A stretch of DNA of 64,000 nt from Gordionus sp. m RMFG-2023 (GCF_954871325.1 NC_088776.1:40008569-40072568), one strand, 5' to 3'. Shown: positions 11,331 through 25,020, numbered from the stretch's first letter. The notes: generated by a model from the sequence alone, not told the origin. Translations and numbers: made by a program.

Positions 11331-11603
11331 TGAAAAGAAAGAAGGAAGGGCTTTACCTGTGAGTATGTAAAAATATATTTTATTATTATTAACTTTATTA
11401 TCTCTATCTTTTCCATTTAACACTTCGTATATATATATATTTTACAAATCAAAATTAAAATACAATATTAAAAAAACGAAAAACAACAAGTAAAATATTA
11501 CAAAATATAAAAAGTAAGGTTACGAAATATAAAAAATAAAGTTATAAAATTAGATTATAAAAAGTAATAATAAGATTAAAAATTAGAATATAATAACGCA
11601 ACA
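11331..11603 (-). repeat. LTR (5' in element sense)
   Basis: Long terminal repeat of the 9712-11603 fossil, followed on the minus strand by the primer-binding-like site. Confidence 0.65.
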
Positions 11604-12763
11604 GAAGACATTTAAGGGAACCCGGTCGAAGACCGGTTAAAAGCTGGCGCCAAATGGGGGGTATGGAGGCGAATCACCCATTAAAATAAGGCCACTATAA
11701 AAATATGCCCACGAGGCCGTAGCGTTGCCAGTCCGTCCCTGAGTAAATTATTATTTTTATGACAGTGGAGTCAGTAGGCGGAGGAGCGTAGGGGCTCGAG
11801 CTCCCTGAAAAATTTGAATACTTTGTAGCTAAAAAAAAATTTTTTAATGGAATCTTAACCCCTTGAATTCCTGAAAATTTGAATAACCCTTTGTAGCTAA
11901 AAAAAATTTTTAATGGAATCTTAACCCCTTGAACTAAAAATAATTTTTTTGATTGCCCCCTGAACGATTTCTTTTATAATTCTAGCAAATAATATGAAGA
12001 TTTATTTTATTATTCAAAAATAAATAAGACTATATAAATTTTTATTAAATTAATACTATTTTAATCATTAGATTAGATTAATGCCTATAAATTATATCAC
12101 TATGTCAGCTTGCAATCAAATTTTGTGTTAAAAATAGATTATCAATATCACTCACTAAATATTAATTTAGCATTAACAGTTGAAGCTTAATTGACTTTTA
12201 TTATTTAAATTATTTTATAACCCCAATTAAATAAATATAATCATTTATTAATTGAAAATTAACAAATTTAATATTGTAATTAGCCAAGTTCAAAATCACT
12301 AATCAACTATATTATCCATTTTTAAATTTAATTACATGTCTCTTCCCAAAATATTTTTAAGATCGAAATAAGTATAAGAGATTTTTTTATAAAAAGTTAA
12401 TAGATTTATAGTTTACAATCCTCTATACACCGTTGTTTCTAAAATATTAAATAAAAAATGGCACTTTTATAGATGTATTTGTCAGTTATATAATATATTA
12501 CAGTTAATATTATAATGAATTTTACTAATAAATGCTTTTGTTAATAAAATAATAACAATTTACATTTAAATATTTAACGCCATCTATTTTGATATAAATA
12601 TATTTAAAAATTAAACATTTTATTACTACAATAGATGTAATAATATTGATATTTTATCTTCTCTTTTTTTATGTTTTTAGGAAAGCTATTTTTTTCCTTT
12701 TCGAAAAACAGTTTTGAGTTAAATTTTTAATACAAGTATATTTTTGATATTATTACAAACTAC

Positions 12764-15700
12764 CAGGGCCGTAGCCAGGAATTTTCACTTAGGGGGCCAA
12801 GTGCTTACTTGGGGGGGGGCACTATTTTTAAAATCAAACAAATAATTACGCATTCATATAAATTTTTTCCTATTTTTATTAAAAATTTAATAACAAAATA
12901 ATACTATAATATGAATATACAAAACAAAATAATACTATAATATGCATTTACAAAACAAAATATTACTATAATAGAATACGACGATTTTTATTTTTATTTT
13001 AATATAAATGAACTATAAGATAAATTCTGCGTTATTCTTTTTTCATACGCCATTAATACTAAATTTTGTTTACGTTTATACTTCATAGACTCTCTACTGC
13101 TCGATAAAACTTTAGAGAACGAGGCCTCACAAGAAGCCGTTGATTTCCCAATGATTATCGCTCCTGAGTAGCATTTATATAATTCTTTAAATGCATGATT
13201 ATATTTTTTTTATACATAATATGTAAGATATTTTCAAAATTATGATTTTCTTTAGCTTCCGAAGCTAGCAATCCTTTTGCTATCTTCATTTCATGATGCA
13301 GTGTTTCCATATTTAAGTTTAACAGGGATTTTAATGGGGCCATTTTATCTGATAAAAAATAATAAAAACGATCCACAAAGCTATCTATAATTTTATAATA
13401 TAGAACTCCAATTGGAGTATTTTTCACAATCGAATTCTAGTTTGCTATCAACTAAAAAATCTTGGAAATTTTTAGGCGTTTTATGTACCCATGATGATTT
13501 TTGGGGAGTAAAATTAAATTTTGATAAAAGTTTTTCAGCCTTAATCATAATCAAAGTAAAAGAATTATCACTTCTTTTATTTTTTTAATATATTGATAGT
13601 AGAATCAATACAATTTTTAGCATCCACTAGATTAGTACCTACTGATTGTAGATACTTATTTAGTGGATCTATTGTATTTAATATCTCATAAATTATGATG
13701 GCTAATATAATGTAATTTATATTAATTCATTGAGATAAAAGACCAGAGGCTTCGACTGAATCATTAATTGAAACCTCTGAATTAAGAGTTCTATTAGAAA
13801 AGTAAAATAATACTTCACCAATAGCCTCAAAATTCTCATAAATAATGCGAGAAGTTTCCAAATGACCAGTCCACCTCTGGTCTAAAAGTCTCTTAAGGGT
13901 GTGGCCTGTATATTTACAGGATACGTTAAAACGCCTGAAAAAATTATACAAAGCATTTGATAAATTAAAAAAATTAGAAATAATAACAATATTATTATAC
14001 CAAATTTGAACCACAAGATGCAGTGGTTGTAGCAATGTATAAAAGGAACATTTTTTTTTTGAAGAAGTGTTTGCACTCTTCCATTTCGGCCAGACATAAC
14101 GTTTGCACCATCATATGCCTGGCTTATTATATTAGCTGAATTAATATTTAGATCATTAAGTTGCTTTAAAATGCAATCTGTAATGCTTTCAGCAGAAACA
14201 CACTGTAAATTAATGATTCCTATTAAATTTTCTTGGATTTCTCCAGAAAAAAATATAGCGAATTATTATGCTCAGGTTTTCACAACCTGAAGCATCTTTT
14301 GTCTCATCAGCCTTAAGACAAAAAAAAGGCATCTCGCTTTTATTATATTTGTCTGAAATATGTTCAAGCACCATATCTGCCATAATGGATATTACTTCGT
14401 TTTGAATCTGTGGTGATGTATACTGGGCATTTTGGGGTATAAATTTCATAATTTTATGTAATCCAGGGTCTTTTTGGATGGTGTAGGAAAACATTGCTAT
14501 AAATAGCCCAGAAGAATAAATTATGTTTTCATCTTTTGCAGCATCTGTAATATTTGTTGAACCAGTCCCACGGAAAGGTAGCTCTTGTATGTTGAAATAG
14601 CATCAAATCATAATATTGATTTAATATAATATTGATTGCGATTAATTTGATCACCTCCAAACATTTTAGTTATTTCTGTACCTTTGTTTATATTTTGATT
14701 TTTATCATGCCATATTGTAATTGAATTTAAATGAGCTTTTGAGCTCTCGTGTTTTAGCAGCCCCTTCTTGGCAGCTAACGCATTTTTCCAATTTCTGAAT
14801 CCCGTTTGTCCAAATTCATCACTTGGATTACACAAGTATTTCCTACATAGAAAACAAAAGGCAGCGTCAGCTTCTACACTGTACTCCAACCAGTCTCAGC
14901 CTCTATACCATGATTTTTGAAATGATCTTTGCCTTCCATGGATATCTTTTTTCGCGTAATTGTTTAATATGATTTGGTTTATTCTGGCCAAGGTCACCTG
15001 GGATTTGAATTGATTAGAGGACTTTTTTGGCTCTAAAAATATTATAATTAATAAATTGTAATGAGGGAAAGGGTCATAAATAATAATGGTCATCAGGATG
15101 GGCGAAGGAAGGGCATGCTGAAAATGAACAAACACAAAATTTATCTTGTATTTAAGATACAAGTATTTGCTAAGCTGTATTGCCCAACCCTGATGAAGAT
15201 TATCAGTAAAATTATAGATATTCAGTATTAAAAACTAGAAAAAGGTCATAAACATTATATCTTTAAAGATTTTCAAAAAAATATAATATTTTTATATTTA
15301 TAAATCAATTACTAGTTGCCTCTTGATAATGAGAGACTGAGCTGCTAGATGAAGATGATTGAGTCTCTTCTTCGTCTTTATTTGTTTTAAAATCAAAATG
15401 TAATAATGAAACACCATAATCTCCTACTCCTATTGATATTGTCAAAAATATATAAATATAAAAATTTAGTTTAAATTTTAAACTATTTACCATCTTCCTC
15501 CTCCTGAGTGTAATGAGGATCATTTTCTATATTATTAGCTTCATTTATATCTTGAAATATGAATATATTTTAATAATTAAAATTATTATACAAAAATGAT
15601 AATATTAATAATAAATGTCTGTCTCTTATCTTATATAAAATAAATATATATGAAATAATAATATATAGGTATTGCCCTATATCAATATCATATAAGTCAT

Positions 15701-16225
15701 GAAATAATAATATAAATTTATACTAAATATGAGAAGAATCAGTTTCTGAAATTTCTGATGTAGTATTACTAGTAGTTTGTAGAGGTGATGTTGCTTGACA
15801 TTTGTTTAACTTTAACTTAAAATAAGAGTAATAACTGATTGTTTCTTCATAATTTTAAAATAAACGCTGTAAAATAAAATAACTGGTTACATATTATAAT
15901 ATAAATGTGATACCTATAGAGAATATTATACACAACAAAAACAAATGAAAAAAAAATGAATGAATGATAATTTAATATTGGGTAAAAATAAAAATAAAAC
16001 AGGATAGAAAAAAATTTACAAACTATACATGTTTTTAGAATAAACATTCAAAATTTATTTTAAAAATATAAAAATAATCAATTCTAAAAAAAAAATTCAA
16101 ATTGGGGGGGGGGGCAGAAAAATTTTTGAAGGCCACTTTTGGGGGCCAAAGATTTTTTCTGGGGCCAAATTTGGGGGACAAAAATTTTTTTGGGGGGAGG
16201 CGCCCCCCCCGTTACCACTGCCCTG
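12764..16225 (-). mobile_element. Nested hAT element with broken transposase
   Basis: The left end is CAGGGCCGTAGCCAGG. The right end is the reverse of CAGGGCAGTGGTAACGGGGG. G- or C-runs follow both ends, as in other hATs here. It interrupts the copy of the 6750-8492 family. The target duplication is obscured by local tandem repeats. A broken TTF/hAT transposase lies on the minus strand at 13155-14889. Its AT-rich left-over at 15170-16080 is non-coding. Confidence 0.75.
13155..14889 (-). pseudogene. hAT transposase (TTF-type zinc finger, ZMYM1-like), broken
   Basis: The N-terminal part at 14889-14608 shows a TTF-type zinc-finger region: AAFCFLCRKYL, then GFRNWKNALA, then HESSKAHLNS. Next, 14494-14210 has FFCLKADETKDASGCENLS, the first catalytic-Asp region (the family's ADxTxD). 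Then 14097-13882 has MSGRNGRVQTLLQKK followed by FIHCYNHCI. The block at 13427-13155 is the region before the C-terminal dimerisation domain. At least three frameshifts or stops separate these blocks and the dimerisation domain is not recognisable. Not functional. Confidence 0.75.
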
Positions 16226-17349
16226 ATTTTAAGATATTATAACAAAACTACTATTATTTTAAGATATTATTACAAACTACTATTATTTTAAGATATAATA
16301 TACCAACTAGAGGTGGTGCAACAATATATTAAATCTTTATTGTTTCATCATATCATTCTGGTCCTTATTTTATAGTTAGAAAATATTTCACTTCTAATAT
16401 GGCATCCTCGCCGTGTAAATAACTCCAGGCTTCAATATATTTGCATAATTATTTCTTCTAAAGATTTTTAATGTTTTTATTTTATCAATTTATTCAACTT
16501 AATAAATTCTGATATTAGTTTACATCGTGAATGTCATGGCTATTACTGCATATTAATCAGCATCTATTATTTGTGTTGCTATGTAATTTAAGATTATTAT
16601 AGCATATTTTAGATAAACAATATGGTCAATGTGTAGTCGTTTTTATATCATTTAAAATGGAAGATTTTAGAAATTTAATATCTCACAATATTTTTCTCGA
16701 TTACTTAACTAGCTTCCATCATGTCATATAAAGGAAGCTCTAACCACCATATAGTTTTACGATTTGGATTAATCGTTTATACTCTCTTCAAGAATTGTTG
16801 ATTTGGTTTAGGCCTATTAAATTTTCCTTATTAGTCCATTTTATAAAACATTGTCTAAAATGGTAACAGAGAGTTATAATAGTTTGATAACCTTTTGTCA
16901 GTGTAAGTTGCTAAGAATTATATTATTGCATTATATTATCAATTGAGGCATATGTATGAATTAATAAATCTTTTCTATCACTTGAAATTCTTTAAACGCA
17001 AATTTTTTTTATATCAGCAATCAAAATTATTTTCTAATGTAATAAATAAATTTTGTATTAAAAAATATTATTTTTAGAAATGTCTTGTAATGATGTTTTA
17101 AGTTTCCCAGTTGATTTTGTATGCATAATTTATAAATGAGAAAATATGAAAATCAGAATAATTGTTCAGCGTTAACAAATTTTATAAAGTATAATATATT
17201 AGTATAAAACCAGGCCAAAGGCCAAATGGGCGATTTGGGGGGCGAAGCCCCCCCCCCCTCATATAATTTTTTTTAGTTGAGCCTCCTGAGATTGTAAAGG
17301 CTAGCGACGCCTTTGTTTTATTATGTTTTTTTGAAGTAAATGGGTTAGT

Positions 17350-18190
17350 ATGCTATTAAATTAAAATAAAAATTCAATAAAGATGTACCGATAATTTTCA
17401 TAATCATTTTAAACATTTTTTAGAAACACATAGGTAAAAATTTATATTATTAATAAAATGTTAAATTATAATTTGAATGAATATATAATGTAAAAGAGAA
17501 AAGCGACAATTTTCCTAAACGTTATTTTTTTAAACTTTTTGTTACAAATGGGTAAAAATTTATATTGTTAAAAAAAATGTTAAGTTAAAATTTTAAAGAA
17601 GATATAATGTAATACATAAAAGTGATATATTTTATTTTTTTTAGCTTTTTTGAGTTTTTATGCAAATAGGTTAAAATTTATAATAAGATATAAAATTAAA
17701 ATTTCAATAAAGATGCACAATAGAAAAATTGTCATAATCGCTATTATTTAACTTTTTTTATTTATTTTGACGATAATAAGTTAGAATTTATATTATTAAG
17801 AGGTTAAATTAAAATTCCAATAAAGATGTACCATATAAAAGTGACAGTTGTCATATTGAACTTTTTTGACATATTTAAAATTAATTTATATTATTTCGAT
17901 GCAAAATTAAAATTCCAATAAAGGTACCATAGAAAAATGACAATTGTCATAATCGTTATTATTTAACTTTCTTGATTTATTTTACGATAATAAGTTAAAT
18001 TAAAATGTTAAATTAAAATTTCAATAAAGATACCATAGAAAAGTGACAGATGCCATATTTAACTTCTTTGACGTTGGTTAAAATTTATATATTGAAATTC
18101 CAATAAAGGTGTACCATAGAAAGGTGACAATTGTCATAATCGTTATTATTTAATTTTCTTGAACTATTTTAGATATAACATATAAAACTG
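17350..18190 (+). repeat. Approximately 100-115-bp satellite, short array
   Basis: Diverged tandem units share TTAAATTAAAATTTCAATAA, then GATGTACCATAGAAAAGTGA, then the palindrome GACAATTGTCATAATCG, then TTTAACTTTTTTGA. About seven to nine units are visible. The same unit builds the large arrays at 27885-30345. Confidence 0.75.
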
Positions 18191-21085
18191 CAATTTTAAT
18201 GTGTAATATTTTTAAACTTTTATAAAATTTAAACAAGGATAAAACATAGAAATTTTGACAATTATTGATTATTTTGAATTACTGGAAATATATATTGTTA
18301 ATCAAGTTTGTTATCAGAACGGAGCTACCCTATCTAATTTTATAAAGCGTCCCTAATATATTTTTTTAAGGAAAAATATTGGCACAGCATTTTTCTTAAT
18401 TTTTTATGGCTTTATTATTAGATTACAAAATATTAAAAAACGATGCTTTCTAACTTCTATAATTAAAGCGTTATTTAATATTAAGTAAAAGTCGTCTTTT
18501 ACTATTTACAACAACCTAAAATGGCAAGATTTTCCGGGCAATAAGGCATAGGTCAAATTTAAATCACAAATACAAATTTTTTAAATATCTTTGTAGGTTG
18601 TTAAATTTTGGTTGGGTCAAAATATAATAGTCCTTGGTAGGATTTTTTGTTATACCCAACACCAAATGGGTCGATCTAGCTTTTTTATATTGTATATTTT
18701 TTTAATTTTACTCTACCAACTCGAGTCGCGAAATTCGGTTGTAATTATGAATCTTTATTGTAAACGTAGGGAAATAGTTCAACATTAACATAGAAATAAT
18801 TATCTTATATTCTCTTTAGTATCTCTTCTTTTAAAATCCAACCCATACTTCTTTAAAAATATATCCCTATATATTAAACTTATACGCAAATTTCATACAC
18901 CTCTTTTGTAGCTCTCCTTTTTATATTCATCTCAATTTGTTAAGCTTCTACTCAAATTTTAAGTTCCTCTTTTGTATCTCTCCTACATAGGAAACAATTA
19001 ACACTAATATAGCCTGTACTATCAATTTTCTCTATATGAAATCCAAAATACTTTTTAAAGCATGGCTAAGGTATTGTAACTAACTGTATTTTTTTAGGTA
19101 CAATTTCGATTTCATCATTTTGAGTGATTTGAATACTATCTCACTAAATGACTAGTCAGAGTCAGAATTCATATATAATTCAGTACATGGTCTTAGTCAA
19201 TGTGGGACAAGTCGAGATCCCCCTTTCAAAAATTTATCTATTCTTTTAAATATCATTTTAAGCTAATAAAATTCCCTCCTACACACCACTACCTTTTCTT
19301 TCTATAAAATATATTCAATATATCTCACTAAACAAGAATTTAAGTAAAAATTAATATTTTTTTAATCAACAACTATAATTCAAAATTTTATAAAAAGTGA
19401 ATAAATAAAATTACTTTTATAAAAATATAATCTAGCCAAAGGGGTACAAATGTAGGCTTACCAATAATATCTATAAGAAAAACACCATAATACTGCTCCC
19501 CCTAGCAAAATCCAGACTAAGGCTATTATTCTGTATCTGTCTGATTCATTTATCAATATTAACTACATAAAAAGGTCCGCACACAGAATCAAATATTTAA
19601 CCAAAATTTTAAATTAATAAGTCTAATATAAAATTAATTTATTATAATATAACATGTTAAAAATTAAATAAATTATTTGAATATATTTATAATAATATAT
19701 ATGAATATAAAAAAAATCATTAGTTATATTTAGCAGTTACATCCAAAAAATGTTCCAGTTATTTTTTTGCTAAAATGTAACCAGTTTCAGTAACTAGTTA
19801 CTTTAACAACACAAATTACAATATGCTATTTTCCATAATGATAATTGATTACGCATTCTAACTATGTTTTTATAAAAAATATTTTTAATATAGGCAAATT
19901 TAGAGCTGATTTAATTCTGAAAAGCTAAAACTGATATGGGCTAGATAAATATAATAAACAGAATATTTTGATTTTTATATATTTTCTTAAATGTGTAATA
20001 AAATTTTTTTTATTAGATTTAATCAAATTTGTTTAATTAATATATTTTTTGTACAAATCAAGATTTATTAACTTAGGAATATAAAACATGAAATATTTTG
20101 GTTATATCAACCTTAACATAATAAATGATATAATTAATCTTAAATATTTTAGGCAAAATAATTTGATTCACAATTGTAAAAAATACCAAAAATATTATTA
20201 TTATATAACTATTTATATATTCTCCCAATATTTTATTTGTTTATATGATTTACAATTTCGCAGATTTGAAATGAAAAAATATATGTTTTTGCAGTAGGTA
20301 AATATTCTTTATATTAAATGATAATGATCTGGGCTTTTTTGTAATATCAATTTTATGTCTGATGCAGTGTCTACATGACAGGATTTTTATTAGATGCGAC
20401 CCCCCCCCCCCCCATATAACTTATATCTAAAAGTCCCGTCGTCTTCTGTGGGGAGTTTCTCACATTATTAATTATATCTCTTTAATTATAATGCTCTCTT
20501 CATAAATTTTTAAAGAATAACTTAAAATATTAATGCTCAATTACCAAGTAGCAATTTATTGTGTATCCAAAATAGTCACTTTTAAGAACTTATCAATTAA
20601 TAGCCTTCTTATATAAAATGAATGCATTATTATAGTATATTGTTTGGAATGAATATGAGTTTACTAATAGAATACCTACCAACTTTTAAATTATAGCTTA
20701 AAATTATCCAGAAAAGTTTCTTTTGGATTATAATGTTTATGATTGTGAATAATATATAAATATGGTCGATTATTAGCAATATCATTGTAGCAAAATACTT
20801 ATATAATAAAAGTAATAATTAATACAGAAATGCATTAGAAAAATTTTATATAGAGTTAAAAGAGGAGTAACGTACATTAGATGAAAAATAAATTGCAATT
20901 CTTATTGACATTTCGATGAAATAAAATGATTATTAAGCGATTTTTAATATTTAATTTTGAGGTCAACCCGACTCAAGCCCAAGAAAAAGTTTTCCCGAGT
21001 CGGGCTTCGAACACCCCGTGCAGGGCACTACTCATAATAAACTCCTGACTGTAGAGAAGAGGGAGGATAGACCGACTATGCACTT
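18191..21085. other. AT-rich region, no gene recognised
   Basis: I see no coding block with family motifs. Small points only: about 19225-19290 resembles 21125-21215 (the phrase ATCATTTTAAGCTAATAAAA), probably shared hAT-end material. There is a C-run at 20400-20413. A GC-richer patch at 20960-21080 contains ACTCAAGCCCAAG and GAGTCGGGCTTCGAA, and may be a transposon end. Confidence 0.4.
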
Positions 21086-22091
21086 CATAAGCGTAGCCAG
21101 GGGGGGGGCAAGGGGAAATCTCCCCCATCAGAAATTTATCACTTTTTGTGAATATCATTTTAAGCTAATAAAAAATATCCCCCTTAGTCCTCTCCCACTA
21201 CCTGACCCCCCAAAATGTATGCATATATCTTGAACAATAAGTTGAAAGAAAGAATGTAAAGGTTGATATTGTTTTAAACTAAAACTATTCATCATAATTA
21301 TTACATTTTTAGAAAAAGGCATTTATATATAAAAAAAGTGAACCAAAAATTAATTGCAGTATATCTAATTTTATCAATTATCATATGACAATCAAATAAT
21401 TTATACCAATATAGAGAATTATATATTTTACAGAAATCTATAAAATTTTGATAAGGACATCATAAAATATCTTTTAAAGACCTGTGGGATGCAAAATATA
21501 TTAAATAAATAGATGGCGTTAAATATTTGAATGCAATTGTTGCTATATTTTTTATCAAGAGCATTGATTAGTAAAATTTGTTAAAATATTAACTGTAATA
21601 TATTCGCTAACTGTCAAATATGTCCTTAAAAGTGGAATTTTACCTAGTGTTTTATAACTAATTCTATATAATAGAGCAATATCAACTATATGTCTACTTA
21701 CTTTTTATAAATAAATTTCTTATATTGTTTGGAATAAATTATTAGTATGCTTTTATATTAACGTATATCCAAGTAATTTATAATATTTTATATAAACTAA
21801 TAAAAATATATTTCATATAAACTAATAAAAATATATTTCATATTTGTTCTAGGCTTATTTTTTTTATTAAAATAAACCTCCTATCTTGTAGAAATATGTT
21901 ATGACTATATAAACCAAGGTAGCCCGAACGAAGGCCGGGCAAAAATGGGCCATATATAAACCAAGGTAGCCCGAACGAAGGCCGGGCAAAAATGGGCCAA
22001 AGGCCCGCCCAAAATAGGGTCTGGGGGTGAAGTCCCAAGAAATTTTTTAATCCCCCCCCCCCCACTAATGAAAATCCTGGCTACGCTTAGG
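21086..22091. mobile_element. Non-autonomous hAT element
   Basis: The ends CATAAGCGTAGCCAGG and CCTGGCTACGCTTAGG are inverted. Flanks ATGCACTT (21078-21085) and ATGCAATT (22092-22099) form a 7-of-8 duplication. The interior 21500-21720 is the reverse complement of interior sequence of the 6750-8492 family (around 7340-7470). Two 40-bp direct repeats at about 21915-21999 carry CCGAACGAAGGCCGGGCAAA, a relative of the hairpin module. Confidence 0.75.
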
Positions 22092-23500
22092 ATGCAATTG
22101 CTCATTCAATATTATAATGCCTGTCAAAATTAGTTAGTTTTTCAAATATTGGATAACTCATTCTCATATCAGATGTTAAAATAATTTCTGAGCTTTAACT
22201 TACTACTATATTGGTTGAGAGTTTAGTTCCACTCATAAAATATTTTCTGGGTAATAGGTTTGTCGGTAGCCTGAGAAAAAAATCGGCTTAATTATATGAA
22301 GGATAGGCCTTCATATAATTCACGTTCGCTCATTTTGGGCAGGTCTGTGACCAACGTGCAAGATAAGATAAGATTAATCTTTTTTAAAAATTAATGACCA
22401 TGAATTAAAAAAGATAAATTATGAAAAGATTAAATATGAAAGTGATTTTTGTTTTATATATTTCAGATCTACAGGCCTGATATAGGTTTGTTGATTACAG
22501 GTCTGGCTAATCCTCTCTTGAATATTTCCTTGATGAAGCAAAACAATTAGTAATTTTGTTTAAATATGTTAGATATATATTTGAATTAAAAAAATACATT
22601 CGAGCTAATAATATAGCTGTAAAACTATATTAACTAATTTTTAATTTTATTAATTTTTTTATATATTTCTAAAATTATATAATAATATATTAGAATAGAT
22701 ATTATAATTAATATAAAACATTTTCTCTTTATAATTTTTTAAAATATTTAATTATTTTTATTTTTTTTGTTACTCTTCTCCAAATTATCATTTTCTTTTT
22801 TAAATTTTGATTTGATGGGTTTATAAATAATTTTCTATTTTTTATTTTTTTTAATACTAACCTCCAAATTATCATTTTCTTTTTTTAAATTTTTATTTGA
22901 TGGATTTATAAAATAATTTCCTATTATCTATTGAACATGCATTGCTTTCATTTTTTTTACATTCTTAGTTTCCAATCCATATTCAATATCATAATTCATC
23001 CTGGATTTATTAGATAATTTATCTTTTTTTTTGTTTGAGTGAAATTGTTATAACTTTCACATTTTCCTGTTTTTACTTGGTTTTATAGACATTTAATCTT
23101 ACTAAGAAATTTTTGAATTTTTTCTGATCTTTTCTTTTCAAATTGTACTAGAAACTCATCATTTTCTTTATTTTTTTTAATAACCTCATTAAGTTTCATT
23201 CCAGACCTTTGATTTTCATACTTTGAATATTTTCTTGTAATTTATTATTTTCTAAATGAAGAAAATGAGATTAAAAAATCTTATGGTTATTCTATTTATG
23301 TCATAATGATCAATAGAGTCACATTTTGAATTTATATTTCTGAATGATCGATAGTTCAATTTGAAAGACATTACTATAAAATGGACATCAGAAACCTTCA
23401 TGAAAGTTGTGGCTAGTGCTGTTAATTTGCTTGGTGGTAAAATTTATGACCCTTTTATGTGCTCAGGCCCACAAGGGGTCTAGACCCAGGGTTCATACTC
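22092..23500. other. AT-rich region with a possible worn coiled-coil reading frame
   Basis: Between about 22760 and 23270 the minus strand reads as lysine- and glutamate-rich pieces. Examples are KKENDNLE, occurring twice about 93 bases apart, and EVIKKNKENDEFLVQFEKK. They look like coiled-coil sequence but are broken by stops. No start, partner or family was recognised. An exact palindrome-like patch (TATATGAAGGATAGGCCTTCATATA) lies near 22292-22316. Nothing else is supported. Confidence 0.3.
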
Positions 23501-23509
23501 ATGGTAATA

Positions 23510-24000
23510 TGATGGTATGGTTATGATATGGGTCATATCACCAGTGGAATGGGTATCAAATAAAATCTAATTTAAATATCTTTAGAATGAAAGTATTCGT
23601 TTTTGTCTTGATGTGATGAGTATGACTTGTTCTGGGGGGTGGGTAAATGGGGGGGGGGTGTAAAAAATAATTTTTTTTGATATGGGTATCTCAAATAAAA
23701 GGCAATTAAAATATTTTTTTATTGTAATAATAATAATCACTCATAGAGGGTGGGTCTAGGTCTTGAAGGGGGGGGGTCAGGAATATTTTTATCAACACAA
23801 TATATCGATATAGGTATCAAATAAAATCTAATTAAAATATCTTTAGATTGAAAGTATTCATTTTTTGCCTTGATGGGTATGACTTGCTCTGGGGGGTGGA
23901 TGGAGGGGAAGGGTGTAAAAAATAATTTTTTTTGATATGGGTATCAAATAAAAGGTAATTAAAATATATTTTTATTGTAATAATAATAATCACTCATAGG
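23510..24000 (+). repeat. Tandem duplicated 'GATATGGGTATCAAAT' repeat
   Basis: Two units of roughly 285 bases (about 23525-23735 and 23808-23998) share TATGGGTATCAAATAAAA, then AAAGTATTC, then ATGGGTATGACTTG(C/T)TCTGGGG, then a G-run, then ATTGTAATAATAATAATCAC. No coding signal. Confidence 0.65.
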
Positions 24001-25020
24001 TCCATAGAAAATTGAAGTGCTACATATATCTCTAGGGTAGAAATTAATATTTAAGAAAAAAATCATTTAGTTTTTATTAATGCGAAATTAAAAAAAATGA
24101 AAATTTAAGTTTTATGAAAAACACCCGGGGTAACCTATTATCCTTTCACATCATAGAGCTTTTTCATTTTTAAATTAAATTTTTTTTTACAAAAGTGTTG
24201 ATTCTAAATAAATAAATAAAAATAAATTGTCAAATATGTTAAATTTATTAGGGTTCATCTATATCACATATATCACCTGGAAGTACTTGTTACTTAAATC
24301 TGTCATATAATTACAAAAAATAAGTCAATCATCTTCATATTGTCATTAGTTGTCCTAGACAAACTAATGACTTCTAGTGTTTTTATAAATTTAGCTGGAT
24401 TTTTTTTATTCAAAATAATCCCTGCTTAAAAATGTAATACGTACCTCGTCAAAACCTGCCCTAGGTCTTCACAATTAATTAAAATTTAATTTTAAGATAT
24501 TAAATTACCATAAATTGTGTCAATATTTTTATATTTGATAAAATTTATATTTCTTTCTCATATAGAATTAATATTAAGTCTAAACAACATTTTAAAAAAA
24601 AGTTATTAGTGAAAATGTAAAATTTTAAAAAGTTACTTTTGGTATGTTAAAATTAAAATTTGCATTTAAAATTATTCATGAGCAATTTTGTCTGAAACAT
24701 TTTTGGACCTAATTAAGTACCTTATTAAAATACATATTTGGCCTAAATTTCAAATCTTAAACTTTATTAATTTTTATATTATTCGAAAAGGAAATACCTA
24801 CCCCATCTTTCCTACTTGTTTTAAACTATAAAAGCTCAATTCAATTACTAATATAATATTAAGTTAAGATTAGTGTGTGTATATATATATACACACAATA
24901 TTTCTTTTATGTGGACAAAGCCGCGAAATAATAAAATAATTTTTTTAAATCTTATACCAAGCTTAATAAGTTGTCATTTTATTTATTTGAAATTTTTAAA
25001 TCAAAATCACTACATCCAGA
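24001..25020. other. AT-rich region, no gene recognised
   Basis: I see no gene. There is a short TATA/CACA dinucleotide run near 24873-24896. Confidence 0.4.

Larger units (their letters stand above)
9712..11603 (-). mobile_element. Non-autonomous LTR retrotransposon (fossil)
   Basis: Two direct repeats, 9712-9949 and 11331-11603, share their order and most bases and have TG...CA ends when read on the minus strand. Inside the 11331 repeat the minus strand has a primer-binding-like TGGTGCCCTGGC. Just outside the inner edge of the other repeat lies a purine tract (AAGAGGGAGAA). These mark the minus strand as sense. The interior of about 1.4 kb shows no gag or pol, so it looks like a TRIM- or LARD-type derivative. 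The repeats are still similar, suggesting moderate age. A target duplication is not clear. Confidence 0.65.
9071..11741 (+). mobile_element. hAT terminal copy (42121 family), split by two insertions
   Basis: Segments 9071-9279, 9602-9711 and 11604-11741 read on from one another and match the 42121 end of the hAT at 42121-46690 in reverse complement. The copy ends at 11741 with the terminal repeat (GCCAGTCCGTCCCTG). It carries a decayed form of the GC hairpin block near 11620-11690. A hAT MITE (9280-9593) and an LTR element (9712-11603) were inserted later. No transposase remains. Confidence 0.75.
11763..17315. mobile_element. Non-autonomous hAT element, copy 2, carrying a nested hAT
   Basis: The outer parts 11763-12763 and 16226-17315 align in order with the copy at 6750-8492, and the right end GCTAGCGACGCCTTTG matches. 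Flanks TTTTATGA and TTTTATTA are a 7-of-8 target duplication. A second hAT (12764-16225) sits inside. Near 16226-16310 the element has three short tandem units of about 33 bp (ACTACTATTATTTTAAGATA). A GC-rich hairpin-like block lies at about 17200-17260. Confidence 0.8.

Noticed and set aside
21018-22105. Open frames with Pro/Gly-rich peptides over hAT ends
   Set aside because: They run through C/G-runs and doubled GC-rich units of the 21086-22091 element. No protein family is seen.
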